Below, in pieces: positions 34,501 to 42,506 of a DNA stretch of 64,000 bases. Under the pieces are notes generated by a model that worked only from the letters and a program-made list of their open reading frames with translations, made no database searches and was not told the DNA's origin. This DNA comes from Candidatus Obscuribacterales bacterium (GTDB lineage Bacteria > Cyanobacteriota > Vampirovibrionia > Obscuribacterales > Obscuribacteraceae). Made by a program: the position numbers and the translations under genes. The DNA is taken from positions 806,001 to 870,000 of the forward strand of contig JAHBVO010000003.1 in NCBI GenBank assembly GCA_019637435.1, written 5' to 3'. Each line of letters begins with the position of its first letter. Within the stretch, counting starts at the first letter, position 1.

Positions 34501-35508
34501 GTTTCCTAAACCGATATAGGCGCCGGTGGAATGGTCTGCCTTCAACGCTGCATCGTACTCCACGCGGGCTTCTTTGAGTTTGCCTTGTGAAAACAAAACA
34601 TCGCCGAGTTTGACGCGCGACATCGAATGGTTGGGTTCGATACCGTGATGTCGCAGTACTTGTTCGAGTACATGTTTTGCTTCTGTGTTGCTGCTATTGT
34701 GCGCAAGGGCTATTCGAGCCTGTTTCGCGCCTTCGACATAATCATCGTGGCGGACGTAATACTTAGCTCGGTCGAGACTGACTTGAGAAAGCTTGGAGTC
34801 TATCGCCGCATTCTTAGGATAGACTTTGTCGTACTTCTCTAGAAGCTCTTGTGCTTGCTGGAGTTTACCGTCTTTGACAAGTTGGTCGGCCTGGGCGACG
34901 ACGTTGGCTACCGTCGAATTTTCGGCGCCGAGTTTGTATGCCTTTGTGTTGCCAGAATGTTTGTCCGTGCCTGTAGGGCGTGTCGGATCGCCGTTTGTGG
35001 TTTGATATCCACTTGATGAAACTGTTGTGGCGGCTGCACTTGCTGTGGAACCAGTGCGTGAAACTATCGGTGGTGCCGAGGGCGGTGGAGGTATATCTCC
35101 GGCCATGCTCGAGGGTAAAAGGCTTGGTGACACCGGAGGTGGTGGCGGAACCAGTCCTGAGCTGCCTGAAATCGAGGAGTGGGGCACGGCTGTCGATGTC
35201 GTGCTGGGATAGCTAGCGGAATACGATGAGGATGCATCGCCATAATTCGACTCATACCCTGCTGGTATGCCGGCTTCTCTTCCGCCGGAAGTGTCATAGT
35301 CGTATCGTCGCGGAATCGTTGTCGCTGGGACGACTACCTTCTTTGCGTGCCGAAAGTCTGCGGCATCGCATTTTTGACTGCTAGCGTTGATAACCGGTGA
35401 GACCAGAGCCACAGTTAACGCCAGTGCTATCTTTGTTTTTGTGCCATTGCCGAGGCAGTCTCTTTGAGATGCGTCGGTTGAATTTGTTTTTTCTTTTGCC
35501 ATTGCCAC
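31519..35508 (-). CDS. large secreted TPR protein with low-complexity regions
   Basis: A 1329-residue exported protein. An N-terminal signal anchor (about 25-42, IALALTVALVSPVINAS) precedes a Pro/Ser/Tyr-rich stretch, then roughly nine to ten TPR-like helix pairs (about 190-560, for example HSTGAYIGLGNISLRENKLKDAKTNYQLALDKDP). From 560 on, it is Ala/Ser/Gln/Gly-rich and probably disordered, with one coiled-coil segment (about 1105-1140, LSSLEAQNKDLSSQLEDTRKELQMLRESM), a Lys-rich part and a final beta-rich domain of about 110 residues (NLELAGVNVKPNGVRINVILRNGMGQALEIP). It may be a cell-envelope scaffold. No enzyme motif is visible. Starts at 35508 or 35502 are equivalent for the product. Confidence 0.72.
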   Translation of the reverse strand: MAMAKEKTNSTDASQRDCLGNGTKTKIALALTVALVSPVINASSQKCDAADFRHAKKVVVPATTIPRRYDYDTSGGREAGIPAGYESNYGDASSSYSASYPSTTSTAVPHSSISGSSGLVPPPPPVSPSLLPSSMAGDIPPPPSAPPIVSRTGSTASAAATTVSSSGYQTTNGDPTRPTGTDKHSGNTKAYKLGAENSTVANVVAQADQLVKDGKLQQAQELLEKYDKVYPKNAAIDSKLSQVSLDRAKYYVRHDDYVEGAKQARIALAHNSSNTEAKHVLEQVLRHHGIEPNHSMSRVKLGDVLFSQGKLKEARVEYDAALKADHSTGAYIGLGNISLRENKLKDAKTNYQLALDKDPESAVALRQLGIVRYKLKDVVGANTDLSRALVLNQSDKLAGQTLVELWQRQVSLRPKDANSHLGLARAYQLSGDLKSAQNAYRTVVSIEPNHPNLPAARQSFKLALARQEAQKTYEAAKTLDASGAVPEAYNKAAESVSLSPGDVKFRLYQAELAERLGNAPEAKHLYMEVLRQDPKNLIAAQKVKALTEHLSAGEASQSLRGPLGAAPGDGLRTQTGALDAAAGALAQGASAGALYSALGTPRLRGVEGPALATLPAAPGTTQIPTADPVQNMSGFLGQLRNHMLLQKKELQKQEDSVLDALHGKTKSESKVAALGELPPDATLPGLPDKMIGSADVQKLLSSAGVSTSSATSSVAGAAASALSARGATSASDISRLLSGGTMGGAATTSSSLSSAPGGLSEALRSAPPLSSGSIPSSLDQFNSQKAVNNSLLSAPTRSSESVLKVADTPEVIPPVAPSRFGPAAASQPLSAPQAAYSNPAGFSVTPQAGGIDMNALAAQAQQLSPQALSGIARSLGMDPATMQSMASQAVQQAPQLMSQAPGLINKQLANLKQEDIDKYSKMLKEHVAKQQAKFGTSPTGTAKDVVTTKATPQLVKKVDMAKADPKATKLATAKGANKTAAKPAATNASKATAIASKPSSVATTTTPPASSAPAISEAATSAAGADLSSTAAEASDATSSATSALGATGLSALGSAAAGATASASTTTAAALPNQMASETANPDNLDKLSSLEAQNKDLSSQLEDTRKELQMLRESMFNSSLQTAKKMKPSKTEVAKAPKAEKVKHSKESKGSASQNAGSQSSTEGNEVSAPPTGFAPSGGPSAFNSTTVAPNVASSALSSIPNVSSLPQFSSEASPIVNLELAGVNVKPNGVRINVILRNGMGQALEIPPSTKAVVRMIGMPDQLADVKFPVKSLDAGMAARGYISVSGHKLDPSADVFIPKLVSTANGTRDVHLTVPISALSSERPH

Positions 35509-35937
35509 GACGAAGTCCGAGCCTTTGGGCCGTAAGTCCCGTTCTGTCTGAGCGCCTGTAGCGCCGAGTCTATTGTATTAAACTTCCATCTCCTTACAAG
35601 GGGGAAAGTACGGTTAAGACGTCGAATGACCGACAGGCTGGCCTTTCGAAACCCTGGTAAGACAAACATTTTTATCAAAAGCGGCAGCCGTTCACAAGTT
35701 TTTAGGAACCGACGGATTCGAAATTCGTCTAAAGCCTCCGTGGGGGAGGACCGGAATGTTACGGGTAGCAGCTCGCCCGGTTTGCGAAATGTCAGGTCAA
35801 TTCGCTCTATGCAAGCGCACATCGCTGTGATCGGCGCTTCATAGGGGAAGCGTTTTTGTAAAAGGTTTAGGAAATGCAGGCCCTTTGAGGGCAATTTGAC
35901 ATACTATTGGATCTGATTTGGAAGAGGTTTGTGACTT

Positions 35938-38568
35938 ATGTCAAGCACGGTCAAGGATAAGGACACAGCTCTGGACGAACGCGTCGAGCATCTCGTCCGG
36001 CAAGCGCGGCTTGCAGCGGCTGTTTTCACTCAGTATAGCCAGAAGCAAGTCGACGCAATCGTCAAGGCGATGACGATTGCTGCGATTGAAAACGCGGCTG
36101 TGCTTGCGCAAGCGGCCCATCTCGAGACGCGAATGGGTTGCACGGAAGACAAGATTCTGAAGAATTACGTTGCTTCCGAATTCCTCTACGCTCAGATCAA
36201 AGACAAGAAGACCGTTGGCGTCATTCGCGAGTTTCCGGAAGACAATATGGTTGAGATCTCCGAGCCCATGGGCGTGATTCTCGCCCTGGCTCCGGTGACG
36301 AACCCGACTTCAACCGTGATTTTTAAAAGTATCGCGTGCGCTAAGACTCGCAACTGCGCCATCTTCAGTCCTCACCTGATGGCTGCGAACGCCTCCAATC
36401 AAACCGCCAAAATTTTGTACGATGCGGCATTAGCTGCAGGAGCACCTAAGGGCTTCTTGGGCTGGACGGAAAAGTCTCCGCGACTGAGAAAAGAGACGGA
36501 ACGCATGATGGTTCACCCTGAAGTGGACTTGATCTGGGCTACCGGTGGCACCAATATGGTGCGCGCGGCATACAGCTCCGGCAAACCGGCTCTAGGCGTA
36601 GGCTCAGGAAACACGCCGGTTTACGTACACAAAAGCGCGAACATCAGCTCCGCAACCATAGACATCATTATTTCGAAAACATTCGACAACGGCACTGAGT
36701 GCCCGTCTGAGCAAACGCTCGTCATCGACCGCGAGATTGCCCAGCCCATGCTTGCGGAGTTCAAACGGCTCGGCTGCCACGTTTGCACAACCGAAGAAAC
36801 CGCCAAGATAGCCGACGCTGTCATCGATCCAAAAACGGGCGGCATGAACTACAAGATGGTTGGACAACCGGCTAATTTCATTGCCGAACAAGCAGGCGTC
36901 CAGGTCGCGCCGCGTACAAAAATGATTTTGTGCCAGCTGGAAGGCGATCTTCGCACGCATAAGCTAGCTGTTGAAAAACTGATGCCCGTTCTCGGTTTTG
37001 TGATCGTGGATTCTGTTCAGGCGGGTCTCAACCGCGCGCTGGACATTAACTACGCTGGCGGCACAGGTCACACAGCCGGTATCTTCAGTCAGGATGAAGA
37101 TGTCATTGAACAGTTCTCGTTGGCTATCAATGCCGGTCGCGTGATCGTTAACTGTCCCACCTCGATCGGCGGCTTGGGTGGCGTCTATAACAATTTGACC
37201 ACCACTTTGAGTTTCGGTTGCGGAACAGGTGGCGGCAACATCACTTCCGACAATGTAAGCATCAAGAATTTGATGAACTACAAGCGTGTGCCTCGCCGCA
37301 AAAATCAGACGATGACCTTCCAGACCACGAAGAACATCTACATCAATCCGGGAAGTATCGATCACCTGAGAGATTTGGAAACAAGAAACGCCATAATCAT
37401 CACCTCGCGTTCTGCCGCTCGTCGTGGTCATCTGGCGATGGTCATGGAACGGATGCCGGCCGATTGCCGGGTTGATGTATTCAGCGATATTGGTGTGGAG
37501 CCGGACTTCCAGGAAGTTCAGAAAGCCGCCGCCGCCATGCGCGCCAGCCAGCCTGACACGATTGTCGCTCTGGGCGGTGGTTCCGTGCTCGATGCCGCGA
37601 AGGCGATCCGGCTCTTCTACGACTATCCGGAGTTAAACCAGAAAGATCTGGCGGTCAACTTCCTCGACTTCCGCCATCGGATTTTTGAATTTCCGAAGAC
37701 GCAGAAAACCCAGCTCGTCTGCATTCCAACGACTTCGGGAACCGGGTCGGAAGTCACTCCGTTTGCTGTAGTCACTGACAGTGAGAAGAACAGGAAAGTC
37801 TCGCTTGTCGACGAAGTACTGCTTCCAAACGTAGCAATCATCGATGCAAACCTGACGCGCAGTTTGCCGGCTGAGATAACGCGTGATACCGCATTCGATG
37901 CACTCACTCATGCGCTCGAGGCGCTCGTTTCCACCTACTCATCCGACTATACGGATGGTCTGGCGCTCGAAGCTATGCGCCTCATCTTCGAGGCTTTGCC
38001 TGAAGTTTTGAAGAAGCCGAACGAAGTCGTCTGGCGGCACAAACTGCACAATGCAGCATGTCTGGCCGGCATGGCGATCGGTAACGCCTCCGTCGGTCTG
38101 AACCACGCGATGGCTCACAGTATCGGAGCTTACTTCGACATTCCGCACGGTAGAGCCAATAGCGCTTTGCTGCTCACGACCGTCGACTACAACTCGCGCG
38201 TGCCTAACAAGTTTATCTCCGTCGCAAACTATCCTATCTGGATTGCCGACAAGAAATACGCACGGGCTGCGCGGTTCCTCGGTCTTGTCGATAAGAATGC
38301 AGGTCCGGAAGGTTCGCCCGAGGAAGTTGAGGCAGCGGTGGCCGCACTTAAGAAGGCGATTCTCGAACTCGGTTTATCGACCGGGCAACCGCTTTCAATC
38401 GCGGAGTTGGGCGTACCTCTGGACAAATTCCAGGAAGCGATTCCAACGCTCGCCGTTATGTCCTTCGAGGACATGGCGTTGAAAACCAACCCCTGCTACC
38501 CGCCGGGAGAGGACATCGTGAATCTACTCATCAGCTCCTATCCGCCCAGAGTGCCAGTTGCACAGTAA
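35938..38568 (+). CDS. adhE: bifunctional acetaldehyde-CoA/alcohol dehydrogenase AdhE
   Basis: Reduces acetyl-CoA through acetaldehyde to ethanol with NADH, a fermentation enzyme that forms spirosomes. At 876 residues it has the normal fused length. The N-terminal CoA-dependent aldehyde dehydrogenase (about 1-440) has its catalytic Cys in DNGTECPSEQTLV and the motif AGGTGHTAGIFSQDE; the C-terminal iron alcohol dehydrogenase (about 450-876) has GGGSVLDAAKAI, TTSGTGSEVTPFAV, DAFDALTHALEA and the metal-binding HSIGAYFDIPHGRAN. GAAGAGG before ATG 35938 is a fair ribosome site. A downstream STAS-like gene follows after 56 bp. The enzyme implies ethanol fermentation or ethanol use under low oxygen. 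Confidence 0.97.
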   Translation: MSSTVKDKDTALDERVEHLVRQARLAAAVFTQYSQKQVDAIVKAMTIAAIENAAVLAQAAHLETRMGCTEDKILKNYVASEFLYAQIKDKKTVGVIREFPEDNMVEISEPMGVILALAPVTNPTSTVIFKSIACAKTRNCAIFSPHLMAANASNQTAKILYDAALAAGAPKGFLGWTEKSPRLRKETERMMVHPEVDLIWATGGTNMVRAAYSSGKPALGVGSGNTPVYVHKSANISSATIDIIISKTFDNGTECPSEQTLVIDREIAQPMLAEFKRLGCHVCTTEETAKIADAVIDPKTGGMNYKMVGQPANFIAEQAGVQVAPRTKMILCQLEGDLRTHKLAVEKLMPVLGFVIVDSVQAGLNRALDINYAGGTGHTAGIFSQDEDVIEQFSLAINAGRVIVNCPTSIGGLGGVYNNLTTTLSFGCGTGGGNITSDNVSIKNLMNYKRVPRRKNQTMTFQTTKNIYINPGSIDHLRDLETRNAIIITSRSAARRGHLAMVMERMPADCRVDVFSDIGVEPDFQEVQKAAAAMRASQPDTIVALGGGSVLDAAKAIRLFYDYPELNQKDLAVNFLDFRHRIFEFPKTQKTQLVCIPTTSGTGSEVTPFAVVTDSEKNRKVSLVDEVLLPNVAIIDANLTRSLPAEITRDTAFDALTHALEALVSTYSSDYTDGLALEAMRLIFEALPEVLKKPNEVVWRHKLHNAACLAGMAIGNASVGLNHAMAHSIGAYFDIPHGRANSALLLTTVDYNSRVPNKFISVANYPIWIADKKYARAARFLGLVDKNAGPEGSPEEVEAAVAALKKAILELGLSTGQPLSIAELGVPLDKFQEAIPTLAVMSFEDMALKTNPCYPPGEDIVNLLISSYPPRVPVAQ

Positions 38569-38624
38569 CGAGACAAGTTTCATCGCACTGCCGATGGTGA
38601 TAGTTTAAGTCAAGGAAAAAAATC

Positions 38625-38948
38625 ATGTCAGCGAAAAGCACGGACAAAGGTACCAATTACGAAACGGTTCGAATCATGGGATCGCTGGATCGTTCCATCG
38701 AAGAAGCGGACCGTTTGCTGGCCGCAGACAAGACCGATGTACTTCTCGATTTCTCCGCTTGCACATTCATCACGGTCGATGGCTTGGAATGGCTTGAGGA
38801 ACTACTCCTTAGAGCTGAATCGAAGAAGCACTCGGTTATCTTCGAAAGTATTCCGCCAACCGTGTACAAGGTGTTCAAGGTTTCGCATATCGCGCCGATA
38901 CTAAGAGCGTGCGGCGGACCGACTCTTCCCAACGGACCCGTCTGCTAA
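38625..38948 (+). CDS. STAS-domain protein lacking the usual serine
   Basis: A 107-residue protein that looks like a single STAS domain, the fold of anti-sigma factor antagonists. The pattern DVLLDFSACTFITVDGLEWLEELLLRAESKKHSVIFESIPPTVYKVFKVSHIAPILRAC follows the family's beta-alpha-beta order, including the loop that carries the phosphorylated Ser (normally DSSG); here it reads TVDG with no Ser. It could not be regulated by the usual serine phosphorylation, or it may have an unrelated role. It lies 56 bp after adhE on the same strand. No anti-sigma kinase or phosphatase gene lies beside it. Confidence 0.65.
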   Translation: MSAKSTDKGTNYETVRIMGSLDRSIEEADRLLAADKTDVLLDFSACTFITVDGLEWLEELLLRAESKKHSVIFESIPPTVYKVFKVSHIAPILRACGGPTLPNGPVC

Positions 38949-39007
38949 GCATTCGAGGAACTTGCACCTCGAGCCCCTTCGGATTGTTCGCTATAACTGT
39001 TGCCCTG

Positions 39008-39180
39008 GGATTGAGAGGGCGGGAGTTAGAGCGGTTTGTCAACGAGCGAGCGACGGAACTCGCTAAAATCGTCGCTCAGGGATTGACATGGCGGGAGTTA
39101 GACTCGGTCTGTCAATGAGAGGGCGACGGAACTCGCTAAAATCGTCGCTCAGGGATTGACAGGGCGGGATGTTAGAGCAA
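39008..39180 (+). repeat. 73-bp tandem repeat, about 2.4 copies
   Basis: The segment GGGATTGA-(CA/GA)-GGCGGGAGTTAGA recurs at 39008, 39080 and 39153, and the segment GCGACGGAACTCGCTAAAAT recurs at 39051 and 39124, giving a period of 72-73 bp. Each unit contains GCGACG...CGTCGC, which can form a small hairpin. The repeat fills most of the 347-bp gap (38949-39295) between the STAS and ABC genes. It has no open reading frame with a ribosome site, and no protein-like coding signal. Confidence 0.85.
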
Positions 39181-39295
39181 GAAAGGTCACCGAAACACAT
39201 CTGAATTGCTATACATCGTGAAGAGGATGGGGACCGCAGGTTGCAGCGATTGTCCGCACGGCGCGTCTGGTAAATTTTTAACTGTTAGGATTGTG

Positions 39296-40345
39296 ATGAG
39301 TAAGCTAACAAACGCCACTAAGGACTCGATGACCGAAACTGGGATGAGCCGACCAACTTCCGGCGACGAGCTGCAACAGGCCGCTATTCAAACATTCGAT
39401 CTATGCAAATCGTTTGGTGACCGGCAAGTAGTCGACCATCTCAATCTCAAGATATATCCCGGTGAGCTTTATGCACTGCTGGGCGACAACGGGGCCGGCA
39501 AAACCACCACCATCGGAATGCTGACCACGCTACTCAAGCCGACGTCTGGGACATTTTCGATTTGCGGATTTGACGGGCGGAAACAGCCGGAGAAGGCCAA
39601 GGGCATGTTCGGGATAGTGTCCCAGGACATAGCTATCTATCAAGAATTGACTGCATATGAAAATTTGAAGTTTATCGCAGATTTGCATGGTATCAAATCC
39701 GGTATCGCGAACGAGCGAATAAAAGATCTGCTTCAGCGTGCGGGCTTGGCGGACAGAGCGCACGATCGTGCCGGCGTTTTCTCTGGCGGCATGCAGCGCA
39801 AGTTGACGATCGCAGGAGCCCTCCTGCACTCACCCCGAGTCTTATTTATGGATGAACCGACGGTCGGGCTGGACCCGGCCTCGCGGCGCCAAATCTGGGA
39901 GTCGCTGAAAGAATTTCGCGCGATGGGCGTGACCATTTTGCTGACCACGCATTACCTGGAAGAGGCGGAACTGCTCGCCGACCGCATCGGCGTTTTCCGA
40001 GAAGGGCGACTGGTCGCGGAAGGAACGATCGAAGAGCTTCGTCATCAGATACGGGGAATTCGCGGCATCGCGGTGCGCCTGACCGAGTGGCACGATAGCG
40101 AGCGAATCGAGAAGATGATGGCGGAAATCCGCACTCTGTTCGGAGAGGCAAACTTCGACCATCTGCGGAATACAATCAATCTTTCTCAGCCTGGTGATGG
40201 AGAGTTGGTCAACACCCTGCAGCGCGTCCTCGCGTGGCTCTCAGACAACAAGATTTCTTTCTCACGATTCGCGACCAGCGAGCCGACTCTGGAAGAAGTT
40301 TTTCTTGCCATCTCCACTGATGTGAATCAAGGAGGGGCGGTTTAA
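39296..40345 (+). CDS. ABC transporter ATP-binding protein
   Basis: ATPase subunit of an ABC-2 type exporter. After a short leader (1-30), residues 35-270 carry Walker A (LGDNGAGKTTTIGML), the Q-loop (FGIVSQDIAIYQELTAYENL), the signature (FSGGMQRKLTIAGALLHSPRVLFMDEPTVGLDP) joined to Walker B, and the H-loop (LLTTHYLEEAELLADRI). The C-terminal 80 residues are the accessory domain of DrrA/NatA-like ATPases. ATG 39296 is preferred because TTAGGA (39285-39290) lies 5 bases upstream; the frame is open from 39206. The permease starts 9 bp after the stop, so the two form one operon. Substrate unknown; such pairs export drugs, lipids or ions. Confidence 0.95.
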   Translation: MSKLTNATKDSMTETGMSRPTSGDELQQAAIQTFDLCKSFGDRQVVDHLNLKIYPGELYALLGDNGAGKTTTIGMLTTLLKPTSGTFSICGFDGRKQPEKAKGMFGIVSQDIAIYQELTAYENLKFIADLHGIKSGIANERIKDLLQRAGLADRAHDRAGVFSGGMQRKLTIAGALLHSPRVLFMDEPTVGLDPASRRQIWESLKEFRAMGVTILLTTHYLEEAELLADRIGVFREGRLVAEGTIEELRHQIRGIRGIAVRLTEWHDSERIEKMMAEIRTLFGEANFDHLRNTINLSQPGDGELVNTLQRVLAWLSDNKISFSRFATSEPTLEEVFLAISTDVNQGGAV

Positions 40346-40354
40346 ACCGAGAAT

Positions 40355-41398
40355 ATGAGCGCAATTCTGGCTATCATCAAAAAGGACGTTTTGCAGTGGA
40401 CTCGGCGCCCGCTCTACTTCTTCTCAAGTGTCTTGCTCGGGGTTCTCATTCTTACACTGCTTGGTAATACCATATCTGGTGTCGCTGAGATGCCTTTTGG
40501 TTTGTACGATCCCGGCAATGTGAGCGAGCTGGATAAGCAGCTTGAAGCGTCGAAGAAATTTCGCGTCATAAAGTACGACAGCTTAGACGGCGCAAAAAAT
40601 GCGTTGAAAGACGGTAAGATCGTCGCGCTTGCAAACGTCGACCAGGACCTTCTCGAGGACTCCGTGCAGATCATCAGCGAAGGGTACAATCCGCTCGTCG
40701 ATGACCAAATTTCAATGGGATTGCTGAACGCCTTAACTCAAAAATCAGGTGATCTTAGTTTGCCGATTTCCTCTGGCACGCTCTTCCCTGTGAAGTTCGA
40801 TTTGCGCGACTACATGACTCCCGGTCTGGCAGCCTATCTCTGCTACGTGTTGGCCTGCATGAATCTGGGATTCTCCTGGATTTATGAGTGGATGGAGAAA
40901 ACTTATCGGCAGATCATTTTGACGCCTAATGGCTTGCGATCGGCAATTATCGCCAAGACCTTCACGGTAACTGTGGAAGCGTCGCTTGTACTCTGGCTTG
41001 CGCTTCTGGTCAGCGCACCGATGGCGGGCTTTCAGATCGGGCAGAATATTCCAGGCATCATGGGTGTGACCGTCATAAGCATGTTTTGTTTCGCCTGCTT
41101 AGGTTTGGGTGTGGCCAGCTTGCTCAGGACAATCAGAATCTACACGATGACTATTTCGATTTTCGGAGTGGCAGTGATGTTTGTCAGTGGCATCATAGTA
41201 CCAGTCGAGGGGATGCCGCTCTGGGAGCAGTACTTCGCCAGAAGCTTTCCCATGTATTACGCCGCAGACGCATTCAAAGGTGTCATGCTCGGGATTCCGG
41301 CGCACTACGGACTGGACGTTCTCGTTCTTAGTGCGTGGGCAATAGTGGGAATGTCCATAGCCACTCTATTGCTGAAACACCGACAGGCGGCTCTTTAG
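40355..41398 (+). CDS. ABC-2 type transporter permease
   Basis: Membrane subunit for the preceding ATPase. The 347-residue protein has an N-terminal helix (about 25-45), an extracytoplasmic domain of about 110 residues, and five or six C-terminal helices (about 150-345) typical of the ABC2_membrane families; the segment GLYDPGNVSELDKQLEASKKFRV and the later YYAADAFKGVMLG are characteristic of DrrB/YhgE-like permeases. ATG 40355 lies 9 bp after the ATPase stop. The next gene, an MlaC-like protein, is 162 bp downstream and may be expressed separately. Confidence 0.9.
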   Translation: MSAILAIIKKDVLQWTRRPLYFFSSVLLGVLILTLLGNTISGVAEMPFGLYDPGNVSELDKQLEASKKFRVIKYDSLDGAKNALKDGKIVALANVDQDLLEDSVQIISEGYNPLVDDQISMGLLNALTQKSGDLSLPISSGTLFPVKFDLRDYMTPGLAAYLCYVLACMNLGFSWIYEWMEKTYRQIILTPNGLRSAIIAKTFTVTVEASLVLWLALLVSAPMAGFQIGQNIPGIMGVTVISMFCFACLGLGVASLLRTIRIYTMTISIFGVAVMFVSGIIVPVEGMPLWEQYFARSFPMYYAADAFKGVMLGIPAHYGLDVLVLSAWAIVGMSIATLLLKHRQAAL

Positions 41399-41560
41399 AG
41401 CGTCCCATCAAATTTATAATTCCCCGCAAACGCCGAGGGGGCGATCAGATCGGCACTTGCGTGACGCTGGCACGCTATAACTCACTTGAGCAAATATTCT
41501 GTTTGCGATATATGTTTAAAAGGGACGTCCTCAGAAAGAGGCGATCAGTAGGTAACTCTA

Positions 41561-42226
41561 ATGTTCAACGGATTATTCGGTAAGGCAGCGTTCAAATCGA
41601 AGGTGCGTGCGGTTTTTGCCGCATGTGTAATTGCATCGACCCTCAGTATCAATGTTGCGCAGGCGCAGGTTAATTCGTCGGGCAGAGCCACCGTCGATAA
41701 GGTCAGTAATTTGTTCTCTGTTTGGACCGAGAGTTCCAATCAATCCGTGTCGCGTGAAGCGGCTGAGCTGATTGACTACAATGAGATGGCTGAGAAGGCT
41801 ATGGGTGCGCATTGGGGGCATCTCAATCCGACCGAGCGCCGTCAATTTACTGCAACGCTCAAACACATAATCGAACAACGATATTACAGGCGGTGGCATA
41901 AAGTTTTTGCTAAAGGAGAGCTCGCTTACAAGTCGGAGGCACCGGTTGAAGGCGATCTATTCATCCGAACAGCACTGAATGTCGGTCGAAAGAATGATGT
42001 TCTGATCTGGCGTTTGAGCAAAAGAAGTGGTTCGTACAAAGTGATAAGCATCGCAGTCGGCAAAAAGGATTTGTTGGCTCGTTTGCAAACACGACTGGAT
42101 GCACGCATGAAGAAGAAGGAAAGCTTCCAACAGTTGCTTGCCTGGATGCGCGACGAATCTGATGTAGACGAAGACGAAGGGGTTCCGAAGAGTCACGCTA
42201 TTTCAGCCATATCTCAGAAAAGCTGA
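41561..42226 (+). CDS. MlaC/Ttg2D-like periplasmic lipid-binding protein
   Basis: A 221-residue predicted exported protein. Residues about 14-36 form a signal peptide (VRAVFAACVIASTLSINVAQAQ). The mature part resembles MlaC/Ttg2D: MAEKAMGAHWGHLNPTERRQFTATLKHIIEQRYYRRW is the family's hallmark helix-rich start (YxxMAxxxLGxxWxxLTxxQRxxF), followed by beta-strands (VLIWRLSKRSGSYKVISIAV). The family carries phospholipids between membranes in the Mla system. No mlaD, mlaE or mlaF is adjacent; the only ABC genes nearby are the preceding ABC-2 pair. The C-terminal 40 residues are charged and acidic (DESDVDEDEG). Confidence 0.8.
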   Translation: MFNGLFGKAAFKSKVRAVFAACVIASTLSINVAQAQVNSSGRATVDKVSNLFSVWTESSNQSVSREAAELIDYNEMAEKAMGAHWGHLNPTERRQFTATLKHIIEQRYYRRWHKVFAKGELAYKSEAPVEGDLFIRTALNVGRKNDVLIWRLSKRSGSYKVISIAVGKKDLLARLQTRLDARMKKKESFQQLLAWMRDESDVDEDEGVPKSHAISAISQKS

Positions 42227-42506
42227 GTATTTAAGCGTTAAAACCGCGTGCATTTAACTTTGAGCAAAAAGTCTCTGTTTCAAAACTGAGGAAACGCAGC
42301 TGTGCGTCTCCCGAAAATTTAATGCGCACCCCCCGGTTTCTCCCATTCCGCATCTAGAAATGTAATTGATAGAGTGGTTGACAAGGGGTGTTCGCGCGCC
42401 AGTACCGGCACGACAGGTTTCGCGACACCCGGGTCCGGGCATAAATTTACTAAGAAAGTGCCATTCACTCACTGCATCACCAGACCAGTTGAGGAGTTAA
42501 TAAGCC

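Noticed and set aside
39008..39180. CRISPR array or insertion-sequence end
   Set aside because: The 73-bp units are tandem without spacers, and there is no transposase or flanking target duplication.
42378..42406. promoter before the YD-like gene
   Set aside because: TTGACA is present but the hexamer 17 bp later (AGTACC) is a poor -10, so it is not listed as a feature.
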